Part shown: positions 49,525 through 58,300 of the stretch, in pieces
Layout: every line of letters begins with the position of its first letter
Position numbering within the stretch: the first letter of the stretch is position 1
Source of the DNA: CAWJFJ01 sp963800065
GTDB lineage: Bacteria > Actinomycetota > Acidimicrobiia > Acidimicrobiales > UBA8190
NCBI GenBank assembly: GCA_963800065.1
Contig: CAWCZO010000008.1
Coordinates: 124,001 to 188,000, forward strand
Reading direction: 5' to 3'
DNA length: 64,000 bases
The notes under the pieces: model-generated
The model's database searches: none
What the model saw: only the letters and a program-made list of their open reading frames with translations
Told to the model about the DNA's origin: nothing
Translations under genes and position numbers: made by a program

Positions 49525-49693
49525 GGTTCGACCTCTGCCCCGTGCCCGACGATGCCCGACCCGTGAGGGGACCACCCGACCGTAGTGCGTGGGGGCCGGG
49601 ACCTCGGCGCCGCCCGGAGCGGGCCGGAGAGCCACGGGTCCGCCGAGGCCAGGACCCGAGCGGTCGACCGGTGACGGCGGGGGATGCCGCCCC

Positions 49694-51646
49694 TCAGCGT
49701 CGTGCGAGCTCCGGTCGCACACCCTCCGGTACCGCCGTGGCGGCCCGTGCCACCAGGGCCGCGTACAAAGTCGCTCCCGCCGGTGTCGAGTGGATCTCGT
49801 CGGGACCGAGCACCCCCGGCGCCGCCGACGCGTCGTACCAATCGACGAGGAACACCGACGGTTGCCGGGCGGTACACGCCGCCAGGGTGTCGTTGGTGAT
49901 CGATTCCCAGGGCCGGGGCATGCGGACGTTGACGAAGATCACCCGGGGAACGCCCGACGCCAGGTTCAGGATCTGGTCGCACTGAGCGATGCTCATCGGT
50001 CCGTTGGTGCCGAGCCCGATGACCAGGGCGGTGAGGCCTGTGAGCCGCCCCGCCGCCCGGTAGTCGGCCAGGCGTGCGATGCCATCGGAGACCTGGCGAC
50101 CGACGACGGCGTCGACCACGGTCGAGGGGCCGAGATCCTGGGTGAGGTCGGCGGCGGCATCGAGCATGACGGAATCGCCGATGGCCAGCACGTCGTTGGT
50201 GGCGGCCGTCGTCGACACCACGCTGTTCGCCGTGGCGGGGTTCACGGCAGACGGGTGCTCACCCGAGGCTCCCGTGGCGGGGCCGCCGTCGCCGGTCGGG
50301 ACGATCGGTGTCCGGCCGGCGGGGGTGGCACCAGCAGCCAGGGCCGGGGGTGGGATGATGGCCGGTGCCGTCGTGAGCTCCACGACGAGAAGAGCCAGGG
50401 TCAGGGCGACGGCGCTTCCCGTGGCCAGGGACAAGCGCCGTCGCTGCCCCCACCACCGTCGCAGGACGGACTGTGCGGCGCCGGTGCGGAACGGTTGTTC
50501 GACGAGTCGGAACGACAGGTCGGCGGCGAGCGCCACCAGAATCAGGCGCACGGCGGTGAGCGGCCAGCCCGATACGGAGACGTCGATGTCGGGTCGGGTC
50601 AGTTCGAAGATCGGCCAGTGCCAGAGGTAGATGGCATAGGAGCGCGTTCCGATCCATTGAACGACCGGAGTGGTCAGGATCCTGGCGCCGTGGACGGCGG
50701 GATGGGTGACGACCAGGATGATCAGGGCACTCAACACGGTGGCCAGCTGGAGTCCCCCCCGGTAGGTGAAGGTGCCGAATTGGTTGAGGGTGGCCATGAG
50801 GGCGACCAGTCCTGCGAAGGCGCCCCACCCGACGACGCCCAGGAGGCGACGAGCCGACCTCGTCACGTTGGGCGAGCGGTTCCACGGGGGAAAGGCGATG
50901 GCGAGGGCGGCGCCCAGGAGCAGGCCGCCGGCGTGGGTGTCCGTCCCGAAATAGACCCTCGAGGGGTCCTGGGAGGCTTGGAAGAGGACGGCCATCCAGA
51001 CACTCGACAGGACGGCCCCCGCCAGGGCGACCCAGCCGACCAGCGCCGTCCGGGCGTGGCGGCGGAGAACGAGCAGAACGATCAACGGCCACAGGAGGTA
51101 GAACTGCTCTTCGACGGCCAGAGACCAGAGGTGCAGGACAAGGGGGGGACGACCGACCGACTGGAAGTAGCTGACGTGGTGGAAGATGAGCCACCAGTTG
51201 GTGAAGTAGCCGAGGACAGCCGGGAGGTCAGAGGCCAGGAGCGACAGGGCGTCGCGGGCGAAGACCGCCGATACCGCCACGATGACGACCACCATGAGCA
51301 GCAATGCCGGGAGCAGTCGACGGGCCCGTCGCCACCAGAAATGCCTCAGGCTGATCCCACCCGTACGATGGGCCTCGGCGGTCAAGATGCTGGTGATCAG
51401 GAACCCGGAGATGACGAAGAACACGTCCACTCCGAGGAAACCACCGGGGAGCCATGCCACCGGTAGGTGGTAGAGGAGCACGGCGGTCACGGCCACGGCC
51501 CGAAGGCCGTCGATCGCCGGAAGGCGGGGCATGACCGGACCCGGGCCGTCGGTGTTCGCCCCGACGGCGGACTGGTCACGTGCCGGGGTGGCCATCCCGG
51601 CCCACAGCTCACCCCAGCGGGCCCGTCGACCCGTCGTGCCGTTCAC
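49694..51646 (-). CDS. Acyltransferase-3 (OafA/YrhL-type) fused to an SGNH domain
   Basis: The protein (~650 residues from GTG 51646; ATG 51595 and ATG 51532 are also possible) has ten or more membrane helices of the acyltransferase-3 family (RLPAIDGLRAVAVTAVLLYH, GVDVFFVISGFLITSIL, RRARRLLPALLLMVV) and an extracellular SGNH domain at the C-terminus (VLAIGDSVMLDAAADL, LVIGLGTNGPMS, PDEIHSTPAGATLYAAL with Asp and His). Such proteins O-acetylate polysaccharides or peptidoglycan. The frame remains open to ATG 51715, but the codons between contain AAA and TTA, unlike the rest. The DAHP-synthase leader is divergent. Confidence 0.85.
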   Translation of the reverse strand: MNGTTGRRARWGELWAGMATPARDQSAVGANTDGPGPVMPRLPAIDGLRAVAVTAVLLYHLPVAWLPGGFLGVDVFFVISGFLITSILTAEAHRTGGISLRHFWWRRARRLLPALLLMVVVIVAVSAVFARDALSLLASDLPAVLGYFTNWWLIFHHVSYFQSVGRPPLVLHLWSLAVEEQFYLLWPLIVLLVLRRHARTALVGWVALAGAVLSSVWMAVLFQASQDPSRVYFGTDTHAGGLLLGAALAIAFPPWNRSPNVTRSARRLLGVVGWGAFAGLVALMATLNQFGTFTYRGGLQLATVLSALIILVVTHPAVHGARILTTPVVQWIGTRSYAIYLWHWPIFELTRPDIDVSVSGWPLTAVRLILVALAADLSFRLVEQPFRTGAAQSVLRRWWGQRRRLSLATGSAVALTLALLVVELTTAPAIIPPPALAAGATPAGRTPIVPTGDGGPATGASGEHPSAVNPATANSVVSTTAATNDVLAIGDSVMLDAAADLTQDLGPSTVVDAVVGRQVSDGIARLADYRAAGRLTGLTALVIGLGTNGPMSIAQCDQILNLASGVPRVIFVNVRMPRPWESITNDTLAACTARQPSVFLVDWYDASAAPGVLGPDEIHSTPAGATLYAALVARAATAVPEGVRPELARR

Positions 51647-51735
51647 AGTGCTCTCACGTCCCGGAATGTCCGTCCGTTGACGTAATTTCCGCCGATCGGA
51701 GGACGCCGCCTTCATGGCCGGGCGGCGGGCCGGCG

Positions 51736-51764
51736 TTGCCCGGCTCGGTCACGTTGACTACCAT
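51736..51764 (+). promoter_or_regulatory. Promoter of the DAHP-synthase leader
   Basis: TTGCCC (51736-51741), a 17-base spacer and TACCAT (51759-51764) are followed after 7 bases by the ATG of the leader peptide, so the transcript should be leaderless. Confidence 0.6.
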
Positions 51765-51771
51765 TGACTCC

Positions 51772-51837
51772 ATGCGTCGGTATCAGTGGTTTAGCGAGCT
51801 GGCCCTGGATGGGCCGAGGAGCGACCCCACGCGCTGA
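51772..51837 (+). CDS. Aromatic-amino-acid-responsive leader peptide
   Basis: The 21-residue ORF begins MRRYQWFSELALDGPR and ends SDPTR. Codons for Tyr, Trp and Phe stand almost together (TAT, CAG, TGG, TTT at 51781-51792). It is followed by a rho-independent terminator and then by the DAHP synthase gene. This is the design of a ribosome-mediated attenuator: scarcity of any charged aromatic tRNA would stall the ribosome and change the folding of the mRNA. A segment just after the stall site, CCTGGATGG (51804-51812), can pair with CCATCCAGG (51846-51854). Confidence 0.75.
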   Translation: MRRYQWFSELALDGPRSDPTR

Positions 51838-51865
51838 CGGCACATCCATCCAGGACCGGCTCCCA

Positions 51866-51897
51866 GGCAGAGGCTACCCGCCTCTGCCTTTTGTTTT
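51866..51897 (+). terminator. Intrinsic terminator of the attenuator
   Basis: GGCAGAGGC (51866-51874), a five-base loop and GCCTCTGCC (51880-51888) form a perfect nine-pair stem followed by TTTTGTTTT. It stands 64 bases before the start of the DAHP synthase gene, so transcription can end before the gene. Confidence 0.85.
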
Positions 51898-51961
51898 GCC
51901 CAGAATCAGGGCCAGCCGGCCTCCGAAGGACGGGTCGGCTTACGGAAAGGAACAGACTCCC

Positions 51962-53029
51962 GTGACCGCCATCGACCCCGTTCGGGACCGACGCATCGTC
52001 ACCACGCGCCCGCTGATGGCGCCGGAGCGCTTGCGGCGCGACGTCCCGCTCACGGCCGACTGCGAGGACCGCGTCGTGCACAGTCGCCACGTCGTCTCCC
52101 GCATCCTCGATGCCGATGACGACCGCCTCCTCGTCGTCGTCGGTCCTTGTTCGGTCCATGACCCGGCCGCCGCCGTCGACTACGCCCGTCGACTGGCCGA
52201 TGTGGCCGCCACCGTGGCCGACGAGCTCTTCGTCGTCATGCGTGTCTACTTCGAGAAGCCCCGGACCACCCTCGGCTGGAAAGGTCTGATCAATGACCCC
52301 GACTTGGACGGGGGCTTTCAGGTCGACAAGGGTCTGCACACGGCCAGGGCTCTCCTCCTGGACATCGTGGGATCCGGCCTCCCGGTGGGCTGTGAGTTCC
52401 TCGACCCCATCATTCCGCAGTACCTCTCCGACTCGGTCACCTGGGGAGCCATCGGCGCCCGCACGGTGGAGAGCCAGATCCACCGCCAGCTCGTGAGCGG
52501 TCTCTCCATGCCGGTGGGGATCAAGAACTCGACGTCGGGGGCGGTCCAGGTGGCGGTGGACGCCATCAGGGCCGCCTCGAGTGGGCAGGTGTTCATCGGG
52601 ATTACCGACGACGGACGCCCCGCCATCTTCACGACGACGGGCAATGCCGACTGCCACGTCGTGCTGCGGGGGAGCGCGTCCGGGCCCAACTTCGACGCGG
52701 CCAGCGTCGCCGGCACCCTGGAGCTCCTGTCGGCCGCTGGATTACCGCGTCGTCTCGTCGTCGACGCCAGCCATGGCAACAGCGCCAAGGATCACGCCCG
52801 CCAACTCGGGGTGATAGGCGAGTTGGCCGTCCGCGTCGCTCGCCGGGAGCCGGGCATCGTCGGAGTGATGATCGAGAGCTTCCTCGTCCCCGGTCGGCAG
52901 GAGCTGATCCTCGGACGGAGCTCCGAACTTGCCTACGGGCAGAGCGTCACCGACGCCTGTCTGGGATGGGACGATACCGTCGATGCTCTGCACATGTTGG
53001 CCTCGGCCGTCGCCGAGAGGCGGTCATAG
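51962..53029 (+). CDS. 3-deoxy-D-arabino-heptulosonate-7-phosphate synthase, type I
   Basis: The 355-residue enzyme joins phosphoenolpyruvate and erythrose-4-phosphate, the first step of the shikimate pathway. Type I (AroF/G/H) signatures are complete: LLVVVGPCSVHDPAAAVDYA (metal Cys), MRVYFEKPRTTLGWKGLIND, VGIKNSTSGAVQVAVDAI, and VVDASHGNSAKDH (metal His). Feedback specificity cannot be told by eye. GTG 51962 is preceded by GGAAAGGA about 10 bases away. The leader peptide with Tyr, Trp and Phe codons and the terminator upstream imply control by all three products. Confidence 0.93.
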   Translation: MTAIDPVRDRRIVTTRPLMAPERLRRDVPLTADCEDRVVHSRHVVSRILDADDDRLLVVVGPCSVHDPAAAVDYARRLADVAATVADELFVVMRVYFEKPRTTLGWKGLINDPDLDGGFQVDKGLHTARALLLDIVGSGLPVGCEFLDPIIPQYLSDSVTWGAIGARTVESQIHRQLVSGLSMPVGIKNSTSGAVQVAVDAIRAASSGQVFIGITDDGRPAIFTTTGNADCHVVLRGSASGPNFDAASVAGTLELLSAAGLPRRLVVDASHGNSAKDHARQLGVIGELAVRVARREPGIVGVMIESFLVPGRQELILGRSSELAYGQSVTDACLGWDDTVDALHMLASAVAERRS

Positions 53030-53032
53030 TGG

Positions 53033-54328
53033 TCACGTCGGACTCACGGTGAGGGTGAATGCCTGACTGACAACGTGCTCGGCCCGGCCCCTTCCGTATG
53101 TGGCCCTGATGGTCAGGTGATAGACCCCGCTCGTTTCGGGTGATCCGGAGATGGTGGCCGTGCCGTTGTCGTTGTTGGAAAACGTGATGCCGTGGGGCAG
53201 GGCACCGGACTCCGCGATGGTGGGTACCGACGTCCCGGTGGTGCTCACCGTGAACGTGAAGCCCGAGCCGGCCGTGGCCGAGGCACTGTTCGAGCTGATG
53301 ATGGCCCGGGGTTCGGACAGGCCTGTCGTGATGCGGCCGATCGAGTCGTTTCCGGAATTGGTGAACCAGAGTGCTCCGTCGGGCCCCGCGGCGATGGCGT
53401 TGGGATTGCGGATGGTCGGAGAGGTGTAGTTGGTGACCACCCCGGCCGTGGTGATCCGTCCGATGGAGTTGTTGCTGTCGTTGGTGAACCACAGTGCCCC
53501 GTCGGGTCCTGCCGTGATGGCGTCGGGGCCGTCGATGGTGGGAGAGGTGTAGTTGGTGACCACCCCGGCCGTGGTGATCCGCCCGATGGAGTTGTTGCCT
53601 TCGTTGGTGAACCACAATGCCCCGTCGGGTCCCGCGGCGATGCCGTAAGGACCTTTGATGGAGGCAGAGGTGTAGTTGGTGACGACCCCGGCCGTCGTTA
53701 CTCGCCCGATCGAGTTGTTGCCGTAATTGGTGAACCACAGCGCCTTGTCCCGTCCGGCGGCGATCGAGAGGGGTTCGTCGATGGTCGGGGAGGTGTAGTT
53801 GGTGAACACCCCGTTGGTGGTGATCCGCCCGATCGAGCTCTTGTTGGTGAACCACAGGGCCCCGTCGGGTCCCGGCGTGATGGCCACCGGACCGATGACG
53901 GTGGGATTGGTGTAATAGGTGGCCACTCCGGACGTGGTGATCCTCCCGATCACGTTGTTCCCCAGGTTGGCGAACCACAGCGCCCCATCCGGTCCTGTCG
54001 TGATGCCCAACGGGATCGAGCTGCTCGGATCGTTGTCGCTGGTGACCACTCCGGCCGTTGTGATCCTCCCGATCAGGTTGAGGTTCCGGTTGGTGAACCA
54101 CAGCGCCCCGTCCGGCCCGGCGGTGATCCCATTGGGCCCGGAGATCGACGGGTCGCTGTAGGTCTTCACCACGCCGGCCCCCTTGGGACCGGTCGGGGTG
54201 CTGGAGGGCGCAGGGGATGATCCGCATGCGGACAGGACGGCGAGAGCGGTCAAGGCGGCGACGCCAGGCCCGGAGGAGCCGAGGATTCGGCGACGGGTCG
54301 AGCCGAGGACCAACACCGATCCGGTCAC
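53033..54328 (-). CDS. Seven-repeat Vgb-like beta-propeller lipoprotein with Ig-like C-terminus
   Basis: The 431-residue product has a lipoprotein signal (ALTALAVLSACGSS), seven blades with the pattern GPDGALWFTNxGNNSIGRIT (about 42 residues each, residues ~50-345), and a C-terminal putative Ig-like domain (ATAGSGFTFTVSTTGTSVPT, GVYHLTIRATYGRG). The blades resemble streptogramin lyase (Vgb), but catalytic His/Glu residues are not evident, so a binding or structural role is more likely. Start GTG lies 6 bases after TAGAGT (54340-54335). Blades 5 and 6 are almost identical at DNA level (53440-53660). It converges on the DAHP synthase gene, 3 bases apart. Confidence 0.83.
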   Translation of the reverse strand: MTGSVLVLGSTRRRILGSSGPGVAALTALAVLSACGSSPAPSSTPTGPKGAGVVKTYSDPSISGPNGITAGPDGALWFTNRNLNLIGRITTAGVVTSDNDPSSSIPLGITTGPDGALWFANLGNNVIGRITTSGVATYYTNPTVIGPVAITPGPDGALWFTNKSSIGRITTNGVFTNYTSPTIDEPLSIAAGRDKALWFTNYGNNSIGRVTTAGVVTNYTSASIKGPYGIAAGPDGALWFTNEGNNSIGRITTAGVVTNYTSPTIDGPDAITAGPDGALWFTNDSNNSIGRITTAGVVTNYTSPTIRNPNAIAAGPDGALWFTNSGNDSIGRITTGLSEPRAIISSNSASATAGSGFTFTVSTTGTSVPTIAESGALPHGITFSNNDNGTATISGSPETSGVYHLTIRATYGRGRAEHVVSQAFTLTVSPT

Positions 54329-54393
54329 GAGGTGACTCTAACAACGGCCTTGTCGGGACTGGTCGACCGCTTTCCCACCTGGGCCAACGGAGC

Positions 54394-54588
54394 TCAGTTC
54401 ATGTTTAGCGGTGTGACGGAGACCGACCACGAGCCGTCCACCGCCCGACCGAACCACATCTCCTCGCCCCGGCACTCCCTGGCCATGTAGACGACGCCAT
54501 TCGTATCCGATCCGTGAGGGTGGCTCCTGGAACGACGGAGGTCTCCCCCACACTGCGGGCACATGGGGTCGGTGGTCGTGAAGGACAC
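54394..54588 (-). CDS. Small zinc-ribbon protein (putative)
   Basis: The proposed 64-residue product contains a CPQCGGDLRRSR knuckle and a later Cys in MARECRGEEMWFGRAVDGSW. The first CxxC is a zinc-ribbon half; only one Cys is visible in the second half, so metal binding is uncertain. Start is GTG 54588 or ATG 54564. No Shine-Dalgarno or leaderless box was found. Composition differs from the random frames around it. It ends 53 bases before the start of the propeller gene on the same strand. Confidence 0.4.
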   Translation of the reverse strand: MSFTTTDPMCPQCGGDLRRSRSHPHGSDTNGVVYMARECRGEEMWFGRAVDGSWSVSVTPLNMN

Positions 54589-54907
54589 GGTGTAGATCTT
54601 TCGGCGCGTCGGGACCACGGCTTGAGGACCGGGGCCATAAAGCCAGGTGGCCGCCCTCAGACGACCACGGTCCGGGCCGGGTCGTTGTCCAAGGGACTGA
54701 AGCCGTCGAAGACCGGGGTGGCCGGTCACTACCCGGTCACCGTCAGGGTCTCCAGTTCGGATGCCGTGGCCGCTGAACCCGTGACCATCGTGGCGTCCCA
54801 GGCGCACGACTCTGTACGTGGCTGAGTGAGCCGGGTCGACGGGTGGCGGCAACGACGCTTTTTGTATTCGAGCGCTCTTGCTCATAATCTCGGTCGGAGC
54901 CCGAGGC
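54589..54907. other. Gap with the promoter of the second cyclic-nucleotide-binding gene
   Basis: A plus-strand promoter TTGTAT (54862-54867), 17 bases, TAATCT (54885-54890) lies near the right end. The rest shows no gene I can defend; a plus-strand open frame ending at 54825 has no start signal. Confidence 0.5.
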
Positions 54908-54922
54908 ATGAGGAGGCACTGA
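54908..54922 (+). other. Four-codon ORF that contains the Shine-Dalgarno site
   Basis: ATG AGG AGG CAC TGA gives MRRH. Its two AGG codons are the Shine-Dalgarno site of the next gene, and the stop overlaps the next start as TGATG. Ribosomes translating it would pass directly to the cyclic-nucleotide-binding gene. It may equally be a chance reading of the ribosome-binding site. Confidence 0.3.
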
Positions 54923-55269
54923 TGAAGGTGCAAGGCCTTTTCCGAAATTCACAGGGAACGCTGAACGTTCCCGCTGGCGAGACCATCTTCCGGGAGGGGG
55001 ACAGCGGGGAGGAGATGTACGGCATCATCGACGGCAAGGTCGAACTTCGCACGACGAACCGGGTGATCGCCATCCTCGGCGCCGACGACATCTTCGGCGA
55101 AATGGCGATCGTGGACGAGTCGCCACGCATGGCCAGCGCCGTGGCGCTCACCGACACCGAGCTCGCCGTGATCGACCGCCACCGGTTTCTCTTCCTGGTC
55201 CATGAGACGCCCCTTTTCGCCCTCTCGGTGATGTCATCGATGGCGGACCGCTTTCGCGCGCAGACCTGA
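54922..55269 (+). CDS. Single-domain cyclic-nucleotide-binding protein
   Basis: The 115-residue protein is a lone cNMP-binding barrel: LNVPAGETIFREGDSGEEMY, GKVELRTTNRVIAIL and the phosphate-binding cassette FGEMAIVDESPRMASAVA with intact Glu and Arg. It has no DNA-binding or catalytic domain, so it may act by binding another protein when loaded with cAMP. GAGGAGG lies before the ATG, and a promoter TTGTAT-17-TAATCT is upstream. It faces the tandem-cyclase gene end to end, 41 bases apart. It is a paralogue of 5762-6151. Confidence 0.83.
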   Translation: MKVQGLFRNSQGTLNVPAGETIFREGDSGEEMYGIIDGKVELRTTNRVIAILGADDIFGEMAIVDESPRMASAVALTDTELAVIDRHRFLFLVHETPLFALSVMSSMADRFRAQT

Positions 55270-55310
55270 GCATCCGTTTCGACGCCGGTGCAGCCCCTGA
55301 TCGGAGCTGG

Positions 55311-58300
55311 TCAGGCGACGGGCAAGGGCACCTTGTCAGGGAGCCATTGGACACCCAGCGCGGCCAGGATGGCGTCGCTCTCGCTCTCCGCCTTGTCCGG
55401 ATCGCCCCGTCCGGACCTGCGGTCGACCTCCGCCAGCACTTTCAGGGTGAGAGCCACCTCGTAGCCGGCCTCTCGGGCTCCTGCCGCCTCGAGGCTGGCC
55501 TCCAGCGCCGACCGTGCCTCGTCGATGGCACCCCGACCGAGGAACACCACGCCCCGGATGCGTTCGAGCAGCGGCTTCTGTGGGGGGACTCCGTCGGACG
55601 TCCGGATCTGCTCGAGCAGATGATCCGCCATGGCCAGCGCCGCATCGTGGTCGCCGGCCAGCAGAAGACACTCCGCCGTCCGGGCCCGGATTTCGCGCAT
55701 CTCGGCCTGTCCACCGACATGGTCAGCCTGGGCCGCCGCATCGTCGAATCCCCGCAGTGCCTGGTCGAAGGCGCCGCGGGCCGCCGCCAGGCGGGCCAGA
55801 TTGCAGGTGGCCGACGCGATCACGGATCGGTACTCGGCCGCCCGCCAGATGGCCAGCGCCTCGCCGAACAACCGCTCCGATTCCTCGAGCCGACCCTGAT
55901 CCAACGCGATCTCGGCGATGTTGTTCCGGCAGAAGGCATCCATCACGGCATTGCCGGTGCGCTCCACCATCTCCTGGGCCTGGCTGTAGTAATCCAGTGC
56001 TTCGGTCCATCGGCCCCGCCAGTAGGCAAAGCCACCGAGGAAGTTCAGCATGCTGGCCACGCTGGGGGAGTCGCCGATGTCCTGGAAGAGGCGGAGAGCC
56101 CGGTGCCAGTCTGAGGGATCGTGAAGGAGCCCGAGATCCATTCGGGCCCAGTCAAGGACCTTGAGAGCATTGGCCAGTGCCTCTTTCTCGTCCACCGTTG
56201 TCGCTTCGGCCACGGCCCGCTCGCACCACTGCATCGCCCGCTCGTGTCGCCCCTCCTCCTGGCAGAACCGTCCGTACCAGGCCAGGACGTGTGCACGCTG
56301 GCGGGTGGCATCCTCCCCGGGAACGTCGTTCAGGGACCGAAGCGCCCGGGAGATCCAGCGCAGGGCCCGAGGGTAGCAATCGAGCCATCCCTGCAGTCTG
56401 CCGAGCTTGAGAAGGACACGGGCCTCGGCCACCGGTTCGCCGCTACGTAGGCGCCGCGCCTTGCGGTAGGCGACTTCGGCCGGTCCGTACAGTCCCACCC
56501 GGTACCGTGCGTCGGCCAGCGATTCGAGGAGAGCGGCATGGTCCGCCGGCTCGAGCTCCGCGAGATGACGGGCGGCGTCGAGGGCCCGTTCATAGAAGCC
56601 GACGGCCTCTACATCGGCGAATACCTCCGTTGCTCGTCGCGCCGCCACCAGCGAGAACTGATGTGCCTCGACGTAACGCTGGGCGTGGAGGAAGTGGAGC
56701 GAGAGCAGCCCGGCACGAGCCTCGGGGCTCTCCTGGTTGGCATCGAGGATGGCGTCGCCCGCCCGTGCATGTAGCTCGCGTCGGAGCCGATAGGGCAAGC
56801 CGTCATACGAGCTCTCGCGTAGGAGGGCGTGGGTGAACCGGACCATGTCCCCCTCCCACTCCAGGAACCGGGCCAGCCGTTGAGGTACCTCGTCGTCGAG
56901 TGGCTCGTCCACCACCGCGTCGAGGAGAGAGGCGGGGAAGCTGCGGCCCAATACCGACGCCCGTCGCAGGAGATATCGGTCCCGTGTGGGCAACTGGTCG
57001 ATTCGGGCCGCCACGACGGCCTCCACCGAGTCGGGCAACTCGTCCACGTCGGTTCCCGAGAGGGCGGCGTTCACGATCCCGATCAGGAACAAGGGGTTCC
57101 CGCCGGCGCGCTCGGCCAAGGCGGTGACGGTATGCCTCGGTAGCGGTGCTTCCGCTGCCATCCGGTTCACCAGGTCGACGGCGTCACCGTCGTCCAGTGC
57201 ACCCAGCCGGAGACGGAGTTCCGACCGCGTTTCTGCTCTCAGGCCGCCCTCGGTGTCGCGACGGGCGATGATGACCACCCAGGGTTGACCGCCGTCATCG
57301 GTGGTCACCGGAGCGAGGATCTCGGCCGAGACATCGTCCATGAAATGGGCGTCCTCGAAGACGAAGAGCGTCGGGCCGGTGAGGAGCCCCGTCAACAGTT
57401 GGGCCAATGTCGAAGCCATGAGCGGCCGTCGGAAGCGGTCCTCCAGTTCGCTCGTCTCGGGCGTCTCGGGAATCGGGAGCCCGAGGATGACCCCGAGCAG
57501 CGGCAATCGTGACAGGAGCCCGGCATCGACTCGGCCAACAAGCTCCGTAAGCCGCGTCACGGCAGTGCCGTCGTCGGCCCGTTCGTCAATATCGAGAACG
57601 TGCCTCAGGAGGAGGCGGGCGCTGCGGAAGGGGGTCGTCCCGTCGTACGGTTCCGAGACCATCTCGATTTGCCGGAAATCATCGGCCGTGGCGCGCAGCT
57701 CGCTGACCAGACGCGTCTTCCCCATGCCGGGTTCCCCTACCACTTCGACGACCGCCTTCTCACCGCGCCGGGCACCGTCCAGGGCGCCGGCAAGCAGTTC
57801 GAGCTCGTCTACCCGACCCACGAATGGCGCGGCCGTGAAGGCCATCGGTTTACGAGTCTCCCCGATGGCACCGATGGAGAAGGCCGTCACCGGTTTGGCC
57901 TTGCCTTTCACCATGAACGGCACCAGAGCATCGGCGTCGACCGCCAGCCTGGTGCGCTCGAGGACGTCATCGGTGCACAGGATCTGCCCCGGTCGCGCCT
58001 TGGCCATGACCCGGGCGGCGAGGTTGACCCCGTCTCCCATGATGGTAAAGCTCCGTCGCTGGGGTGGACCGATCTCACCGACGAAGAGCGGCCCCCGATG
58101 CACCCCGACGCGGACGGTCACGGGACCGCTGACGGCATCGACGATCTCACGTGCGGTGCGCAGCATCCGGTCCTCGGCGTCCTCGGCGGCCACCGGTACC
58201 CCAGCGGTGAGAATGATCTTCCCGCCGTCGCGATCGATGTCACTGCTCAAGAAAGCGACATCGTGATGGTCAGCAGCCTCTTGCACGTCTGACAACAGTG

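Noticed and set aside
53033..54328. Calling the propeller protein a streptogramin lyase
   Set aside because: The blades match the Vgb family, but catalytic His and Glu residues could not be located and the protein has a lipoprotein anchor.
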